Origin: Saccharothrix luteola
GTDB taxonomy: Bacteria > Actinomycetota > Actinomycetes > Mycobacteriales > Pseudonocardiaceae
Assembly: GCF_020859565.1 (NCBI RefSeq)
Contig: NZ_JAJHUO010000044.1
Span: forward strand, 1-64,000
Direction: 5' to 3'
DNA: 64,000 bases
This document shows positions 41,483-49,475 of the stretch, piece after piece. The notes beneath the pieces are model-generated. The model saw only the letters and a program-made list of their open reading frames with translations, made no database searches and had not been told where the DNA came from. Each line of letters begins with the position of its first letter. Within the stretch, counting starts at the first letter, position 1. The translations under genes were made by a program, and so were the position numbers.

Positions 41483-42571
41483 ATGACGGAGCCGTGGACC
41501 GTGGGCGTCGAGCAGGAGTTCCTCCTAGTCGACCCCGAGTCGCGCCGACCCGTGCCGCTGGCCGATTCGGTCGAGCAGCACGCCGGCGCGGGCCACGACG
41601 TGCAACGGGAGCTGACCCCCTTCCAGATCGAGGTCGCCACGCCGGTGTGCCGGACCGCCGAGGAGCTGGCGGAGCAGGTCATCGGTGGTCGCATCCACCT
41701 GGCGAAGGCCGCGCACGCGGCGGGCTGCCGGCTGCTGGCCTCGGCGATCCCGCCGATCGGCACGCTGGGCCCGCCTCCGGGCACGGACGACCGCCGCTAC
41801 CGCATGATGGAGCGCACGCACCGCGCGATCATCGGTGGTCAGGGCGTGTGCGGGATGCACGTCCACGTGGGCGTGCCGGACCGGGACGTCGCGGTCCGCG
41901 TGGCGAACGCCCTGCGCCCGTGGCTGCCGACGTTGCTGGCGTTGAGCGCGAACTCCCCGATCGAGCAGGCCGAGGACACGGGTTACGCGAGTTGGCGCAC
42001 GATCGTGTGGTCGCGGTGGCCGATCAGCGGCCCGCCGCCGCACCTGGGTTCCGCCGCCGAGTACGACCGGCTGGTCGGCGCGCTGGAGTCGACGGAGGTG
42101 CTGCTCGACAGCGGGATGGTCTACTGGGACGTGCGGCCGTCCGCGCAGCACCCCACGGTCGAGGTGCGGGTAGCGGACATCCCGATGACGGCGCGCGAGG
42201 CGGTCGTCATCGCCGAGGTCATCCGGGCGTTCGCCCGCACCGCCGCCGAGTCGGGGGAACCCGAACGGGTGGATGACATGATGTTGCGCGCCGCGTACTG
42301 GCGGGCCGCGCGCGACGGCGTGGACGGCTTGGCGGTCGACCCGCGCACGGGCAACCTGGTGCCGGCCCGGGATCGCCTGGCCGAACTGGTGTCGTGGTGC
42401 GCCGACGCGCTCGAGGACGCCTCCGCGCTGTCCACTGTGGAGGATCACGTGGCCTGGCTCGGCGCGCACGGCAGCGGCGCCGCGCGCCAGCGCCGGGCGT
42501 TGGGCGGCTCGCCCGACGCGCGCGGGCTGGTCGATCTGATCTTGGCCGAAACGGTCGACGACGGCCGTTGA
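41483..42571 (+). CDS. Carboxylate-amine ligase, glutamate-cysteine ligase 2 family (YbdK-like)
   Basis: A 362-residue ATP-grasp-like GCS2 enzyme. N-terminal TVGVEQEFLLVDPESR, the substrate loop ELTPFQIEVATPVC, the Mg/ATP-binding GMHVHVGVPD and the SANSP segment, then TVEVRVADIPMT. The family forms gamma-glutamyl-type amide bonds; YbdK has weak glutamate-cysteine ligase activity and actinobacterial members are largely uncharacterised. The gene is probably leaderless and under SigF/B control, which would make it a stress-induced enzyme, perhaps for a small thiol or compatible compound. Confidence 0.9.
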   Translation: MTEPWTVGVEQEFLLVDPESRRPVPLADSVEQHAGAGHDVQRELTPFQIEVATPVCRTAEELAEQVIGGRIHLAKAAHAAGCRLLASAIPPIGTLGPPPGTDDRRYRMMERTHRAIIGGQGVCGMHVHVGVPDRDVAVRVANALRPWLPTLLALSANSPIEQAEDTGYASWRTIVWSRWPISGPPPHLGSAAEYDRLVGALESTEVLLDSGMVYWDVRPSAQHPTVEVRVADIPMTAREAVVIAEVIRAFARTAAESGEPERVDDMMLRAAYWRAARDGVDGLAVDPRTGNLVPARDRLAELVSWCADALEDASALSTVEDHVAWLGAHGSGAARQRRALGGSPDARGLVDLILAETVDDGR

Positions 42572-42629
42572 GGTCTACCGTGAAGGATTCGACGCCGCGC
42601 CGGCGTCGCTGAGTGAGAGGAGTACCGGC

Positions 42630-42989
42630 GTGCCAGAACCCGCGGCGACGCTTGCTTCCGTTCGGGTCGACAGACCCGCGGACGGCGTAGTTGTGCTGCA
42701 CGTGTCGGGCGAGTTGGACACGAGCAGCGCGGAGGAGTTGACCAGGCCGCTCACGGAGCACCTGGTCGAGAACGTGCGGGGTGTGGTGGTGGACCTCGGT
42801 GGGGTGCGCTTCCTCGGTTCGGCCGGTTTGGAGTCGCTGGTCGTCGGCAGTCAGCGGGCGAGCGCTCTCGGCGTCCCGCTGGTGCTGGTGGCGACCAGCC
42901 GGGCGACGCAGCGGCCGATCGAGGCGACCGGGCTCAGCTCGGTGTTCACCGTGGTCGGTTCCGTGGAAGAGGCGTTGACCCGGTTCTAG
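42630..42989 (+). CDS. STAS-domain anti-sigma factor antagonist
   Basis: A 119-residue STAS protein. VVVLHVSGELDTSSAEELTRPL opens the domain; the phosphorylatable serine is in VRFLGSAGLESLVVG. Such proteins bind RsbW-type kinases when unphosphorylated and release the sigma factor. The GTG follows GAGGAG. Located 5 kb from the rsbW-sigF pair, after the GCS2-type ligase; 58 bp separate them, so readthrough from the SigF/B promoter is possible and would give positive feedback. Confidence 0.9.
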   Translation: MPEPAATLASVRVDRPADGVVVLHVSGELDTSSAEELTRPLTEHLVENVRGVVVDLGGVRFLGSAGLESLVVGSQRASALGVPLVLVATSRATQRPIEATGLSSVFTVVGSVEEALTRF

Positions 42990-43025
42990 GGGTTCGACTT
43001 CCAGGGGATCGACGCCCTACCAGCC

Positions 43026-43376
43026 CTACCAGAACCGGCGGACCGTCCTGATGGCGCAGCGCACCGCCCCCACCGGGGGCAGTGCGCCCGCCGGGGGGAC
43101 CACCCACCGGGATCGCGCCGCCGGGATGCGCCGCGGACCGTGCCAGTAGCGGACGTCGGGCGGCGGCACGTGCCCCGCCACGGGTTCCGGGTCGGGTCTG
43201 GCGAGGAACAGCCAGCGCAGCCGGCGGCCGGGCACGGCGAGGATCGGCCCGAGCGGTCCGGCGGAGCGGAGGTGGGTGCTGACCTCGGCGCCCCAACTGG
43301 CCGGCACCTCCACCGCCACCGCGCCCTCGGCCAGCACCAGGGATGCCAGTGATTCGTCCACGTGCCACGGTTCCAT
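43026..43376 (-). CDS. Hypothetical protein
   Basis: A 116-residue protein of unknown function. It is short, alanine/proline-rich, with LVLAEGAVAVEVPASWGAEVSTHLRSAGPLGPILAVPGRRLRWLFLARPDPEP and a C-terminal RWVVPPAGALPPVGAVRCAIRTVRRFW. The pattern VPGRRLRWLFL and WVVPP.G resembles actinobacterial proteins annotated near primase-polymerase N-terminal regions, but I could not confirm it. Same strand as the CHAT operon but 58 bp downstream of the cytosine deaminase. No membrane segment. Confidence 0.55.
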   Translation of the reverse strand: MEPWHVDESLASLVLAEGAVAVEVPASWGAEVSTHLRSAGPLGPILAVPGRRLRWLFLARPDPEPVAGHVPPPDVRYWHGPRRIPAARSRWVVPPAGALPPVGAVRCAIRTVRRFW

Positions 43377-43434
43377 GCCCGCCGATGGTGGCGTCGGCTC
43401 GTGTCGGGATTGTGTCGCCGTGCAGCGCGGCGCG

Positions 43435-43890
43435 TTACACCTGGCCGATGTCCTCGAACCACAGTTCGGGCTTGGCGGCGATGAAGTCGGTCATCATCCG
43501 GACGCACGCCTGGTCGTCCAGCAGCGTGATCCGGACACCGTGCTCGGCGAGCCAGTCGTGACCGCCGTGGAACGTCCGGGCCTCGCCGATCACCACGTGG
43601 GGTATCCCGAACTGGCGAACGAGCCCGCTGCAGTACCAGCACGGTGACAGCGTGGTGACCATGACGGTGTCGCGGTAGCTCGCCCGGCGGCCCGCGGCGC
43701 GGAACGCGGCGGTCTCGGCGTGGGTGGACGCGTCGCCGTCCTGGACCCGCCGGTTGTGGCCGCGGCCCAGGAGGGTGCCGTCGGCGGCGAACAGGGCCGC
43801 GCCGATCGGGATGCCGCCCTCGACGAGCCCGGCGCGCGCTTCGGCCACCGCCACCGCGAGCATGTCCTGTGCGTCCGCGCTGTTGTCCAC
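43435..43890 (-). CDS. Yeast-type cytosine deaminase (Fcy1-like CDA fold)
   Basis: A 151-residue zinc-dependent deaminase. Zinc and catalytic motifs: HAETAAFRAAGRR (HxE) and TTLSPCWYCSG (PCxxC). The C-terminal WFEDIGQV and segment ACVRMMTDFIAAKPELWFEDIG correspond, from memory, to the C-terminus of Saccharomyces Fcy1, which closes the active site. Deaminates cytosine to uracil, unlike the amidohydrolase CodA of enterobacteria. GTG start nine bases after the TfoX-like stop; third gene of the CHAT-TfoX-deaminase operon. Confidence 0.88.
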   Translation of the reverse strand: MDNSADAQDMLAVAVAEARAGLVEGGIPIGAALFAADGTLLGRGHNRRVQDGDASTHAETAAFRAAGRRASYRDTVMVTTLSPCWYCSGLVRQFGIPHVVIGEARTFHGGHDWLAEHGVRITLLDDQACVRMMTDFIAAKPELWFEDIGQV

Positions 43891-43899
43891 GGCGCCAAC

Positions 43900-44229
43900 C
43901 TACTTGGGCGGCAGGGTCTCGACGAACTCCCGCGCCCGGCCGATCCAGTCGGTGAGGCCGGAGTCCTCGTCGAGCGCCGAGCCGTCCACCACGACCCAGC
44001 CGCGCATCACCTTGCCGGTCATGTCGAAGACCCGCGTCCCGGGCAGGGCGAGGCACGCCTCCGCCGCGTCGGGGCCGACGCGGGCGATCATGTCGTCACC
44101 GGTCACGCCGACGAGCATGTTGCCGTGCAGCAGGAACGCGATGCCGCCGAACATCCGCTTGGCGCTCAGGCCGGGCAGGTCGCCGACCTCGTCGCGGATC
44201 CGTTCGGCCAGGTGCTCGTCGTATGCCAT
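43900..44229 (-). CDS. TfoX N-terminal domain protein
   Basis: A 109-residue protein matching the TfoX/Sxy N-terminal domain: LAERIRDEVGDLPGLSAKRMFGGIAFLLHGNMLVGVTGDDMIARVG, then KVMRGWVVVDGSAL. Stand-alone TfoX-N proteins are common in non-competent bacteria and their role is unknown. The ATG follows GGAGG. It begins 24 bases after the CHAT protein stop and ends nine bases before the deaminase start. Confidence 0.88.
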   Translation of the reverse strand: MAYDEHLAERIRDEVGDLPGLSAKRMFGGIAFLLHGNMLVGVTGDDMIARVGPDAAEACLALPGTRVFDMTGKVMRGWVVVDGSALDEDSGLTDWIGRAREFVETLPPK

Positions 44230-44253
44230 CTCCCGGTCCTCCCCACTCGACGT

Positions 44254-46869
44254 TCACGCACCGAAGCACAGGAACCCGGCGCTCGCGGCGAACGCGGCGT
44301 CGCCGTCGTCGCGGTGCGCCTGCTGCGCGCCCGCCAGCGCGACCGCGGGCGGGTGGCCCGCGCCGAGCCTGCGGTGCAGGTCGACCATCAGCGGTGTGGT
44401 CACCTCGGCCGGCACGGGGATGACCGGCGCGACCAGCGTGCGCGTGCCGAGCCCGAGCAGCGCCGCGGTGAACCCCATGAGCTCGTCGCCGGGCCGCACC
44501 GCCGACAGGCCCGAGTCGCACGCCGACAGCACGACCCGCGCGGGCGGTGTGCGCAGCCGTTCGAGGTCGTAGACGGTCAGCGGGCCGTCGGCCAGTTCCA
44601 GCGCCGAGAACAGCGGGTTGTCGGCGCGGAACGAGCCGTGCGCGGCCACGTGCGCCAACGGCGCGCCGTCCATCGCCGACGCCACCGCGTCCACCGTCGC
44701 CTCGCCGCCCACCAGCACCGAAGCCCCGACCGGGCCGAGCGCCGCGATGGCCGTGATCTCCGTCGGCGCGGCCGGCAACCGCGGACCCGCCGCCAAGACC
44801 ACCCGATCGTGCGACACCAGCACGGATGTGGCGGCACGCAGCCACACCGTCGCCGACGGCACCACGGTCACCGCACGGCCGCGGCACGCGGGCAGCGCCG
44901 ACCACGGCAGGCCGCCGAGCCGACCGGTCGGCGCGAGCACCAGGGGCCGGTCGTCGAGCCGTCGCCGCAACGGTTCCAGCAGCCGGTTCTGCAGCAGCCG
45001 GGCCGCGTGCTCCGCACCCGCTCGCACCGGCGTGCGGTCGACGTGGTCGGGCAGCGTCACCAGCCGGTGCAGGGCGAACCGCAGCAGCCGCAGCTCGCGC
45101 ACCGCGCCGGCCGCCGGGCCGAGCCGGTGCAGCGACGCCCGGCCACCCGCCACCACCACGGCCAGCAGCTCGCCGTCGTGGTCGACGTACTCCACCAACG
45201 CCGACGTGCCCAACGCCCGCTCCAGCTCGCCGACCGCGGGAGGCTTGAACACCGCGCCACCACCGCCGGTCCGCCGGGTCAGCTCGCGCACCCGCTGCTC
45301 GCCGCGCACCTGCCGCTGCCGCAGCGCCGCCGTCGGCCGCCCCGCCGTGGACGCCGCTTCCAGGTCCGCCGTCACGGCCCGCAGCTCCGCCAGCGCGTCG
45401 GCCAGCCCCGAGTCCTCCGGCGGCCGGGCGGGCGTCATCCGCAGCGCGCCCGCGCGCCACGCCTCCGCCCAGCTCAGCACCCGGCCGGCCCGGCCGCCCG
45501 CGACCGCCGCGCGCAGGCCTTCCGACGCCAGCGCCGCGCCCTGCGCGCCGCTCAACGCCCGCAACTCCGTCGCGCCCAGCGACACCCGGTACTCGTCCAG
45601 CAGCGCCAACCCGCGCCGCAACGCGATCTGCGCGCCGCGCGCGTTGCCGAGCAGGTCGCGCCGCAACGCCTCGGCGTACCAGCCCTGCACCCGGTGCGCG
45701 GCCGGTCCGCCGCGCCTGGCCGCGCCCGCCGCGGTCAGCTCCGCCACGGCGCGCGAGCGGTCGCCGAGGTCGCGGGCGACCAGCGCGCCGTCGACCCGCG
45801 CCTCCAGGCCCGCCATCCGCCAGCCCAGCGCGTCCAACCGGGTCGCCACCCTCGTCAACGCCGTCACCAGGGCCCTGGTCCGCTGCCCGCTCAGGTACGC
45901 GGCGCGCAGCTCCACGTGCCGCGCGCCTTCCGCCCACACCTCGCGCTTCTCGCGGCGGAAACCCTTGCGCGCGGCCACCGCCATCTCCACGGCCCGGTCC
46001 AGGTCGCCCTCCAGCAACGCGATCCTGGCCCGGTAGAACAGCGCCTCCGACCGGGCCAGCACCAGGTCGCCGCCCAGTTCCCCCAACGCCCGGTCGGCCG
46101 CCGCCCGCGCCTCCTCCAGCAGCGGCACGGACACCAGCAGCTCCAGCCGGTTGATCAGCAGCGCGGGCCGCGGCACCGCCAGCCGCCGGTACTCCCGCTC
46201 GGCCTCGGCGAACATCGTCAACGCCCGCGGCACGTCGCCCGCGCGTGACGCGGAGATGCCCGCGTTCCACCGCACGTCGGCCACGGCGAGCGCCTGGTCG
46301 AGCTCCCGGTAGAGCGAGGCGGCGCGGTCGAAGTCCTCGTCCGCCGCACGCAGGCCGCCGGTGTAGGCGCGCAGCAGCCCGCGGTTGTTCAGCGCCCGCG
46401 CCTCCACCAGCCGCTCGCCGAACCGGCGCACCACCTCGATCGCGCCGTTGTACTCGCGCAACGCCTCGTCGTAGCGGCACAGGTAGTGCAGCACCAGGCC
46501 CCGTTGCATCCGGCCGCTGCCCGCGTCCACGCCGCGCAGGTTCGGCAGCGCCGCGTTGATCGCGCGCAACGCCTGCGCGTGCCGCCCGGTGTTCGACAGC
46601 ACGAACGCGAGGCTCATCCGGGCCAGGGCCGCCGAACGCGCCGAACCCGCCCGTTCGGCGATGCGCACGGAACGGCGCAAGTGGCGCAGCGCCGCGTCGA
46701 AGTCGTGCAACTCGCGCAACGCCAGACCGATCGCGCGTTCCGCGGCGGAGGCCTCTTCGTCGTCGCCGGAAGTCCGCGCCGCCCGCAGCGCGGACCGGCC
46801 GATCTCGATGGCCGCCCGCGGATCCCGCTGCCGGGCTTCCAGCGCTGCGGCGGCGGAAACCCCTGCCAC
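44254..46869 (-). CDS. CHAT-domain protease with long TPR region
   Basis: An 871-residue cytosolic protein. About residues 5-560 are tetratricopeptide-like helical repeats (LRHLRRSVRIAERAGS, MSLAFVLSNTGRHAQALRAINAAL). The last 300 residues form a CHAT domain of the caspase-separase clan: catalytic His in LAHVAAHGSFRADNP and Cys in VVLSACDSGLSAV. CHAT proteases act in cell-death and defence pathways in bacteria, for example with gasdermins or type III CRISPR effectors. The GTG start follows AAGGTGGG. Divergent by 76 bp from the subtilisin-sigma operon; leads on to the TfoX-like and deaminase genes. Confidence 0.92.
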   Translation of the reverse strand: MAGVSAAAALEARQRDPRAAIEIGRSALRAARTSGDDEEASAAERAIGLALRELHDFDAALRHLRRSVRIAERAGSARSAALARMSLAFVLSNTGRHAQALRAINAALPNLRGVDAGSGRMQRGLVLHYLCRYDEALREYNGAIEVVRRFGERLVEARALNNRGLLRAYTGGLRAADEDFDRAASLYRELDQALAVADVRWNAGISASRAGDVPRALTMFAEAEREYRRLAVPRPALLINRLELLVSVPLLEEARAAADRALGELGGDLVLARSEALFYRARIALLEGDLDRAVEMAVAARKGFRREKREVWAEGARHVELRAAYLSGQRTRALVTALTRVATRLDALGWRMAGLEARVDGALVARDLGDRSRAVAELTAAGAARRGGPAAHRVQGWYAEALRRDLLGNARGAQIALRRGLALLDEYRVSLGATELRALSGAQGAALASEGLRAAVAGGRAGRVLSWAEAWRAGALRMTPARPPEDSGLADALAELRAVTADLEAASTAGRPTAALRQRQVRGEQRVRELTRRTGGGGAVFKPPAVGELERALGTSALVEYVDHDGELLAVVVAGGRASLHRLGPAAGAVRELRLLRFALHRLVTLPDHVDRTPVRAGAEHAARLLQNRLLEPLRRRLDDRPLVLAPTGRLGGLPWSALPACRGRAVTVVPSATVWLRAATSVLVSHDRVVLAAGPRLPAAPTEITAIAALGPVGASVLVGGEATVDAVASAMDGAPLAHVAAHGSFRADNPLFSALELADGPLTVYDLERLRTPPARVVLSACDSGLSAVRPGDELMGFTAALLGLGTRTLVAPVIPVPAEVTTPLMVDLHRRLGAGHPPAVALAGAQQAHRDDGDAAFAASAGFLCFGA

Positions 46870-46872
46870 GAA

Positions 46873-46893
46873 CCCACCTTATTACCAAGTGGG
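46873..46893. promoter_or_regulatory. Inverted repeat in the CHAT/subtilisin divergent promoter
   Basis: CCCACCTT (46873-46880), six bases ATTACC, AAGTGGG (46887-46893): near-perfect dyad with one mismatch. It lies between the divergent GTG starts at 46869 and 46946 and overlaps the CHAT leader, the position of an operator for both sides. The protein that would bind it is not known. Confidence 0.45.
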
Positions 46894-46945
46894 CTGTGGT
46901 AGCTTGCTCACACCCGGCACCCGTCGACGTCGCTGTGAGGCCTCG

Positions 46946-48145
46946 GTGTCCGAACCATCGAATCGCTCCGGGCTCTACCAGGAGGCCTTCCGACAGGCCA
47001 TCCGCGACCACAAGAGCTACCGCCTCCACCCCGAGCGGGGCCGGGAATTCCTCTTCGTCGCCGGTGAGCTGCTGACCATTCCCGAGGACGTCGACCGGGT
47101 CGCCCGCAAGCTCGCGCAGAACAACATCGGCAACAGCCGCGGCCGGGATTTCGCCGGCATGGCGCGGTTGGTGCTGTCCCGGAATCCCGACGACATCCCG
47201 GAGATCGTCCGCCTGCTGCGGGACCCGGCGCAGTGGCCCGGCGAGCGCACGCCGTACGTGCAGCCGCACCACGTGCTCGTCGGGCACGGCGGCAACATGC
47301 ACGGCAACCCGGGCGAGCCGCCGCGCGTCGGCACGCCGCTGGCGGACCCGGACCCGGCGCGCACCCACCTCGGCCGCGGCGTCGTCGTCGGCATCGTGGA
47401 CACGGGCATCTCGGCGACCGCCGCGATCGACCACCCGCGGTGGCTCGGCGACGCGTTCGTCCCCAAGGCGGACGAGGTCGACGCCGCCTACCGGTACTCC
47501 GACGTGTTCGCCCTCGAAGGCGGCCACGGCACCTTCGTCGCGGGCGTGGTCCGGCAGGCCGCGCCGGGCGTGCGGTTCGACCCGGAGAAGGCGTTGGACC
47601 CCAACGGCCTCGGCACCGAGGAGCAGTTCGCCCGGGCGCTGTCGTCGTTCGACGAGAAGGTCCAGGTCCTCAACATCTCGATGGGCTGCTTCACCCAGGA
47701 CGACACCGCCTCCGAACCGATCCGCCGGGCGCTCGCGGGCCTGCCGCGCGACGTCGTCGTGGTGGCCTCCGCGGGCAACCAGGGCACCACCCGGCCGAGT
47801 TGGCCGGCGGCGCTGCCCGGTGTCCTCGCCGTGTCGGCGGTCGCCGAGGAGCGTGACGGCAGCCGTGCGCCCGCCTGCTACGCCAACCACGGGCACTGGG
47901 TCGACGCGTGCGCGGTCGGCAACCGGACGAGCACGTTCCTCAAGGGCCGGTGGGAGCTGCCGGACCTGCCGGTGGACGTCTACGACCGGTTCGCCTACTG
48001 GCTGGGCACCTCGTTCGCCGCGCCGCACGTGGCCGGGCGGATCGCCGCGACGATGACCGAGAACGGCCTGACCGCCGTCGCGGCCCGCGACCACCTGCTG
48101 GTGGGGCAACCGGAGTTCTTCCCCGGCTACGGCGTGTTCGTGTGA
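46946..48145 (+). CDS. Subtilisin-like S8 peptidase without signal peptide
   Basis: A 399-residue peptidase. About 125 N-terminal residues of unknown fold (SYRLHPERGREFLFVAGELLTIPEDVDRVARKL) precede the S8 catalytic domain. Triad: Asp in VVGIVDTGIS, His in GGHGTFVAGVV, Ser in GTSFAAPHVAG; the oxyanion Asn is in ASAGNQG. There is no Sec or Tat signal and no prodomain of the usual type, so it should act inside the cell. GTG start with GAGG five to six bases before. Divergent from the CHAT gene; upstream of a sigma factor by 182 bp. Confidence 0.92.
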   Translation: MSEPSNRSGLYQEAFRQAIRDHKSYRLHPERGREFLFVAGELLTIPEDVDRVARKLAQNNIGNSRGRDFAGMARLVLSRNPDDIPEIVRLLRDPAQWPGERTPYVQPHHVLVGHGGNMHGNPGEPPRVGTPLADPDPARTHLGRGVVVGIVDTGISATAAIDHPRWLGDAFVPKADEVDAAYRYSDVFALEGGHGTFVAGVVRQAAPGVRFDPEKALDPNGLGTEEQFARALSSFDEKVQVLNISMGCFTQDDTASEPIRRALAGLPRDVVVVASAGNQGTTRPSWPAALPGVLAVSAVAEERDGSRAPACYANHGHWVDACAVGNRTSTFLKGRWELPDLPVDVYDRFAYWLGTSFAAPHVAGRIAATMTENGLTAVAARDHLLVGQPEFFPGYGVFV

Positions 48146-48175
48146 TCGGCGCTGCTCGGCCGACGGCGGCGACCT

Positions 48176-48189
48176 GACAGGCGCCTGTC
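48176..48189. promoter_or_regulatory. 14-bp perfect palindrome upstream of the module sigma factor
   Basis: GACAGGCGCCTGTC, a perfect palindrome 30 bp after the peptidase stop and 139 bp before the sigma-factor GTG. It could be an operator or a small hairpin end signal for the peptidase mRNA. Confidence 0.4.
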
Positions 48190-48327
48190 CGAAGCTTGTA
48201 TCTCGCAGCGCGGTCGCGGCTCCGTAGTGTGTGGCAGCGAAGAATCCGAAGTCCGTGACCCGGCTGGGGTCCGCGCCGGCGCAGGCCGGGGCGGAGGCGC
48301 GGCACCCGCCGGACCAGAGGAGGGGAC

Positions 48328-48960
48328 GTGACCCCTGCTTCCCCGATCGCCGCGCTCGTGAGCGCGGCGGCGGAGGGCGACCAGCGCGCGTGGAACGAGA
48401 TCGTCGCGCGCTTCACGCCCTTGGTGCTGGCGGTGGTGCACCGGCACCGGTTGCGGCACGCGGACGTCGCGGACGTGCACCAGACCGTGTGGTTGCGGCT
48501 GGTGGAGCAGCTGCGCAGCCTGCGGGAGGCGGACGCGCTGCCCGGGTGGATCGCCACGACCACCCGCAACGAGTGCCTGCGCGTCCTGCGGGTCCAGCAG
48601 CGCACCCTGCCGTACGACCCGCGGTCCGAGGACGAGCCGGCGAGCCCGGACGACGCGGTCGCGGACCTGGACGAGGAGCTGGAGGCCGCCCAGCGGCGGC
48701 AGGCGCTGCGGGAGGGCTTCCGCTCGCTGCCGGAGCCGTGCCGGGTGCTGCTGGCCAGGCTCATGGCCGACCCGCCGCCGAGCTACGCGGCGGTCGCCGA
48801 GCAGCTCGCGATGCCGGTGGGCAGCATCGGGCCCACCCGGATCAGGTGCCTGGAGAAGTTGCGCAAGACTCCCGCGGTGATGGAGCTGGTCGAGCCGCGG
48901 CCGGTGGGCGGAGGAGGTGTGGTCGGTGTTGAGGGACGATCCGGGGTGGGACAGCGATGA
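48328..48960 (+). CDS. ECF-like sigma factor of the CHAT/S8 module
   Basis: A 210-residue sigma factor. Sigma2 spans about residues 8-80 (GDQRAWNEIVARFTPLVLAVVHRHRL, DVADVHQTVWLRLVEQL, ALPGWIATTTRNECLRVLR). An acidic linker (EDEPASPDDAVADLDEEL) and sigma4 (LPEPCRVLLARLMADPPPSYAAVAEQLAMPVGSIGPTRIRCLEKLRK) follow. The IGPTRxRCLEKLR ending is characteristic of an actinobacterial ECF group usually paired with a small soluble protein. GTG with GAGGAGGGG upstream. Its 3' end overlaps the next start by 35 bases. Confidence 0.9.
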   Translation: MTPASPIAALVSAAAEGDQRAWNEIVARFTPLVLAVVHRHRLRHADVADVHQTVWLRLVEQLRSLREADALPGWIATTTRNECLRVLRVQQRTLPYDPRSEDEPASPDDAVADLDEELEAAQRRQALREGFRSLPEPCRVLLARLMADPPPSYAAVAEQLAMPVGSIGPTRIRCLEKLRKTPAVMELVEPRPVGGGGVVGVEGRSGVGQR

Positions 48961-49390
48961 GGTGCTGCTGCGGGAGCTCGGCGAGGCGCTCGCCGAGGAG
49001 CGCGACGTGCCGGAGCACCTGCTCGAAGCCGCGCGGGCGGCGTTCGCGTGGCGCACGGTCGACGCCGAGCTGATCGCCCTGACCAGCTACGACTCCGCGC
49101 TGGACGACGAGCTGGCGGCACGGGCGCGGGCGACGCAGACCGCGCGGCAGCTCGTGTTCGACGCCGAGGGCGTGTCCGTGCAGGTCGAGGTGACCGAGGC
49201 GGGTGTCGCGGGCCAGGTGCTGCCGGCGGGGCCGGGCCGGGTCGCGCTCGTCACCGCGACCGGGCCGGTGGAGGAGGCGGAGCTGGACGAGCTGGGCCTG
49301 TTCCTGCTCGGCCCGCCGCCGTCGGGCCCCGTCCGGTTCCGCTGCGAGGTCGGCGGCACGACGGTCATGACCGACTGGGTGTGTGTTTAA
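48926..49390 (+). CDS. Small soluble partner protein of the module sigma factor
   Basis: A 154-residue protein of unknown function. The N-terminal third is acidic and helical (LLRELGEALAEERDVPEHLLEAARAAFAWRTVDAELIALTSYDS). The C-terminal part is beta-rich (ARQLVFDAEGVSVQVEVTEAGVAGQVLPAGPGRVALVTATG, ending GPVRFRCEVGGTTVMTDWVCV), suggesting a beta-sandwich. I have seen this architecture behind sigma factors of CHAT-linked loci, but do not know a family name. There is no zinc motif or transmembrane helix, so it is not a classical anti-sigma factor. The GTG at 48926 has AGGAGG eight bases upstream; overlap with the sigma gene implies coupled translation. Confidence 0.8.
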   Translation: MLRDDPGWDSDEVLLRELGEALAEERDVPEHLLEAARAAFAWRTVDAELIALTSYDSALDDELAARARATQTARQLVFDAEGVSVQVEVTEAGVAGQVLPAGPGRVALVTATGPVEEAELDELGLFLLGPPPSGPVRFRCEVGGTTVMTDWVCV

Positions 49391-49475
49391 CCCGATCCGG
49401 TGAAACCTTGACGCCGGTGGCCGGTGGTCCGAAGATGCGGTGACCTGATCTTCACCCATCGCCGCACACCCACTC

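Noticed and set aside
42980..43038. A long-loop inverted repeat CCGGTTCT/AGAACCGG after the STAS gene
   Set aside because: The loop is over 40 bases and both arms lie in coding sequence; not convincing as a terminator.
43720..46248. An 842-codon plus-strand frame opposite the CHAT gene
   Set aside because: Composition is that of a GC-rich shadow; the CHAT and TPR motifs are on the minus strand.
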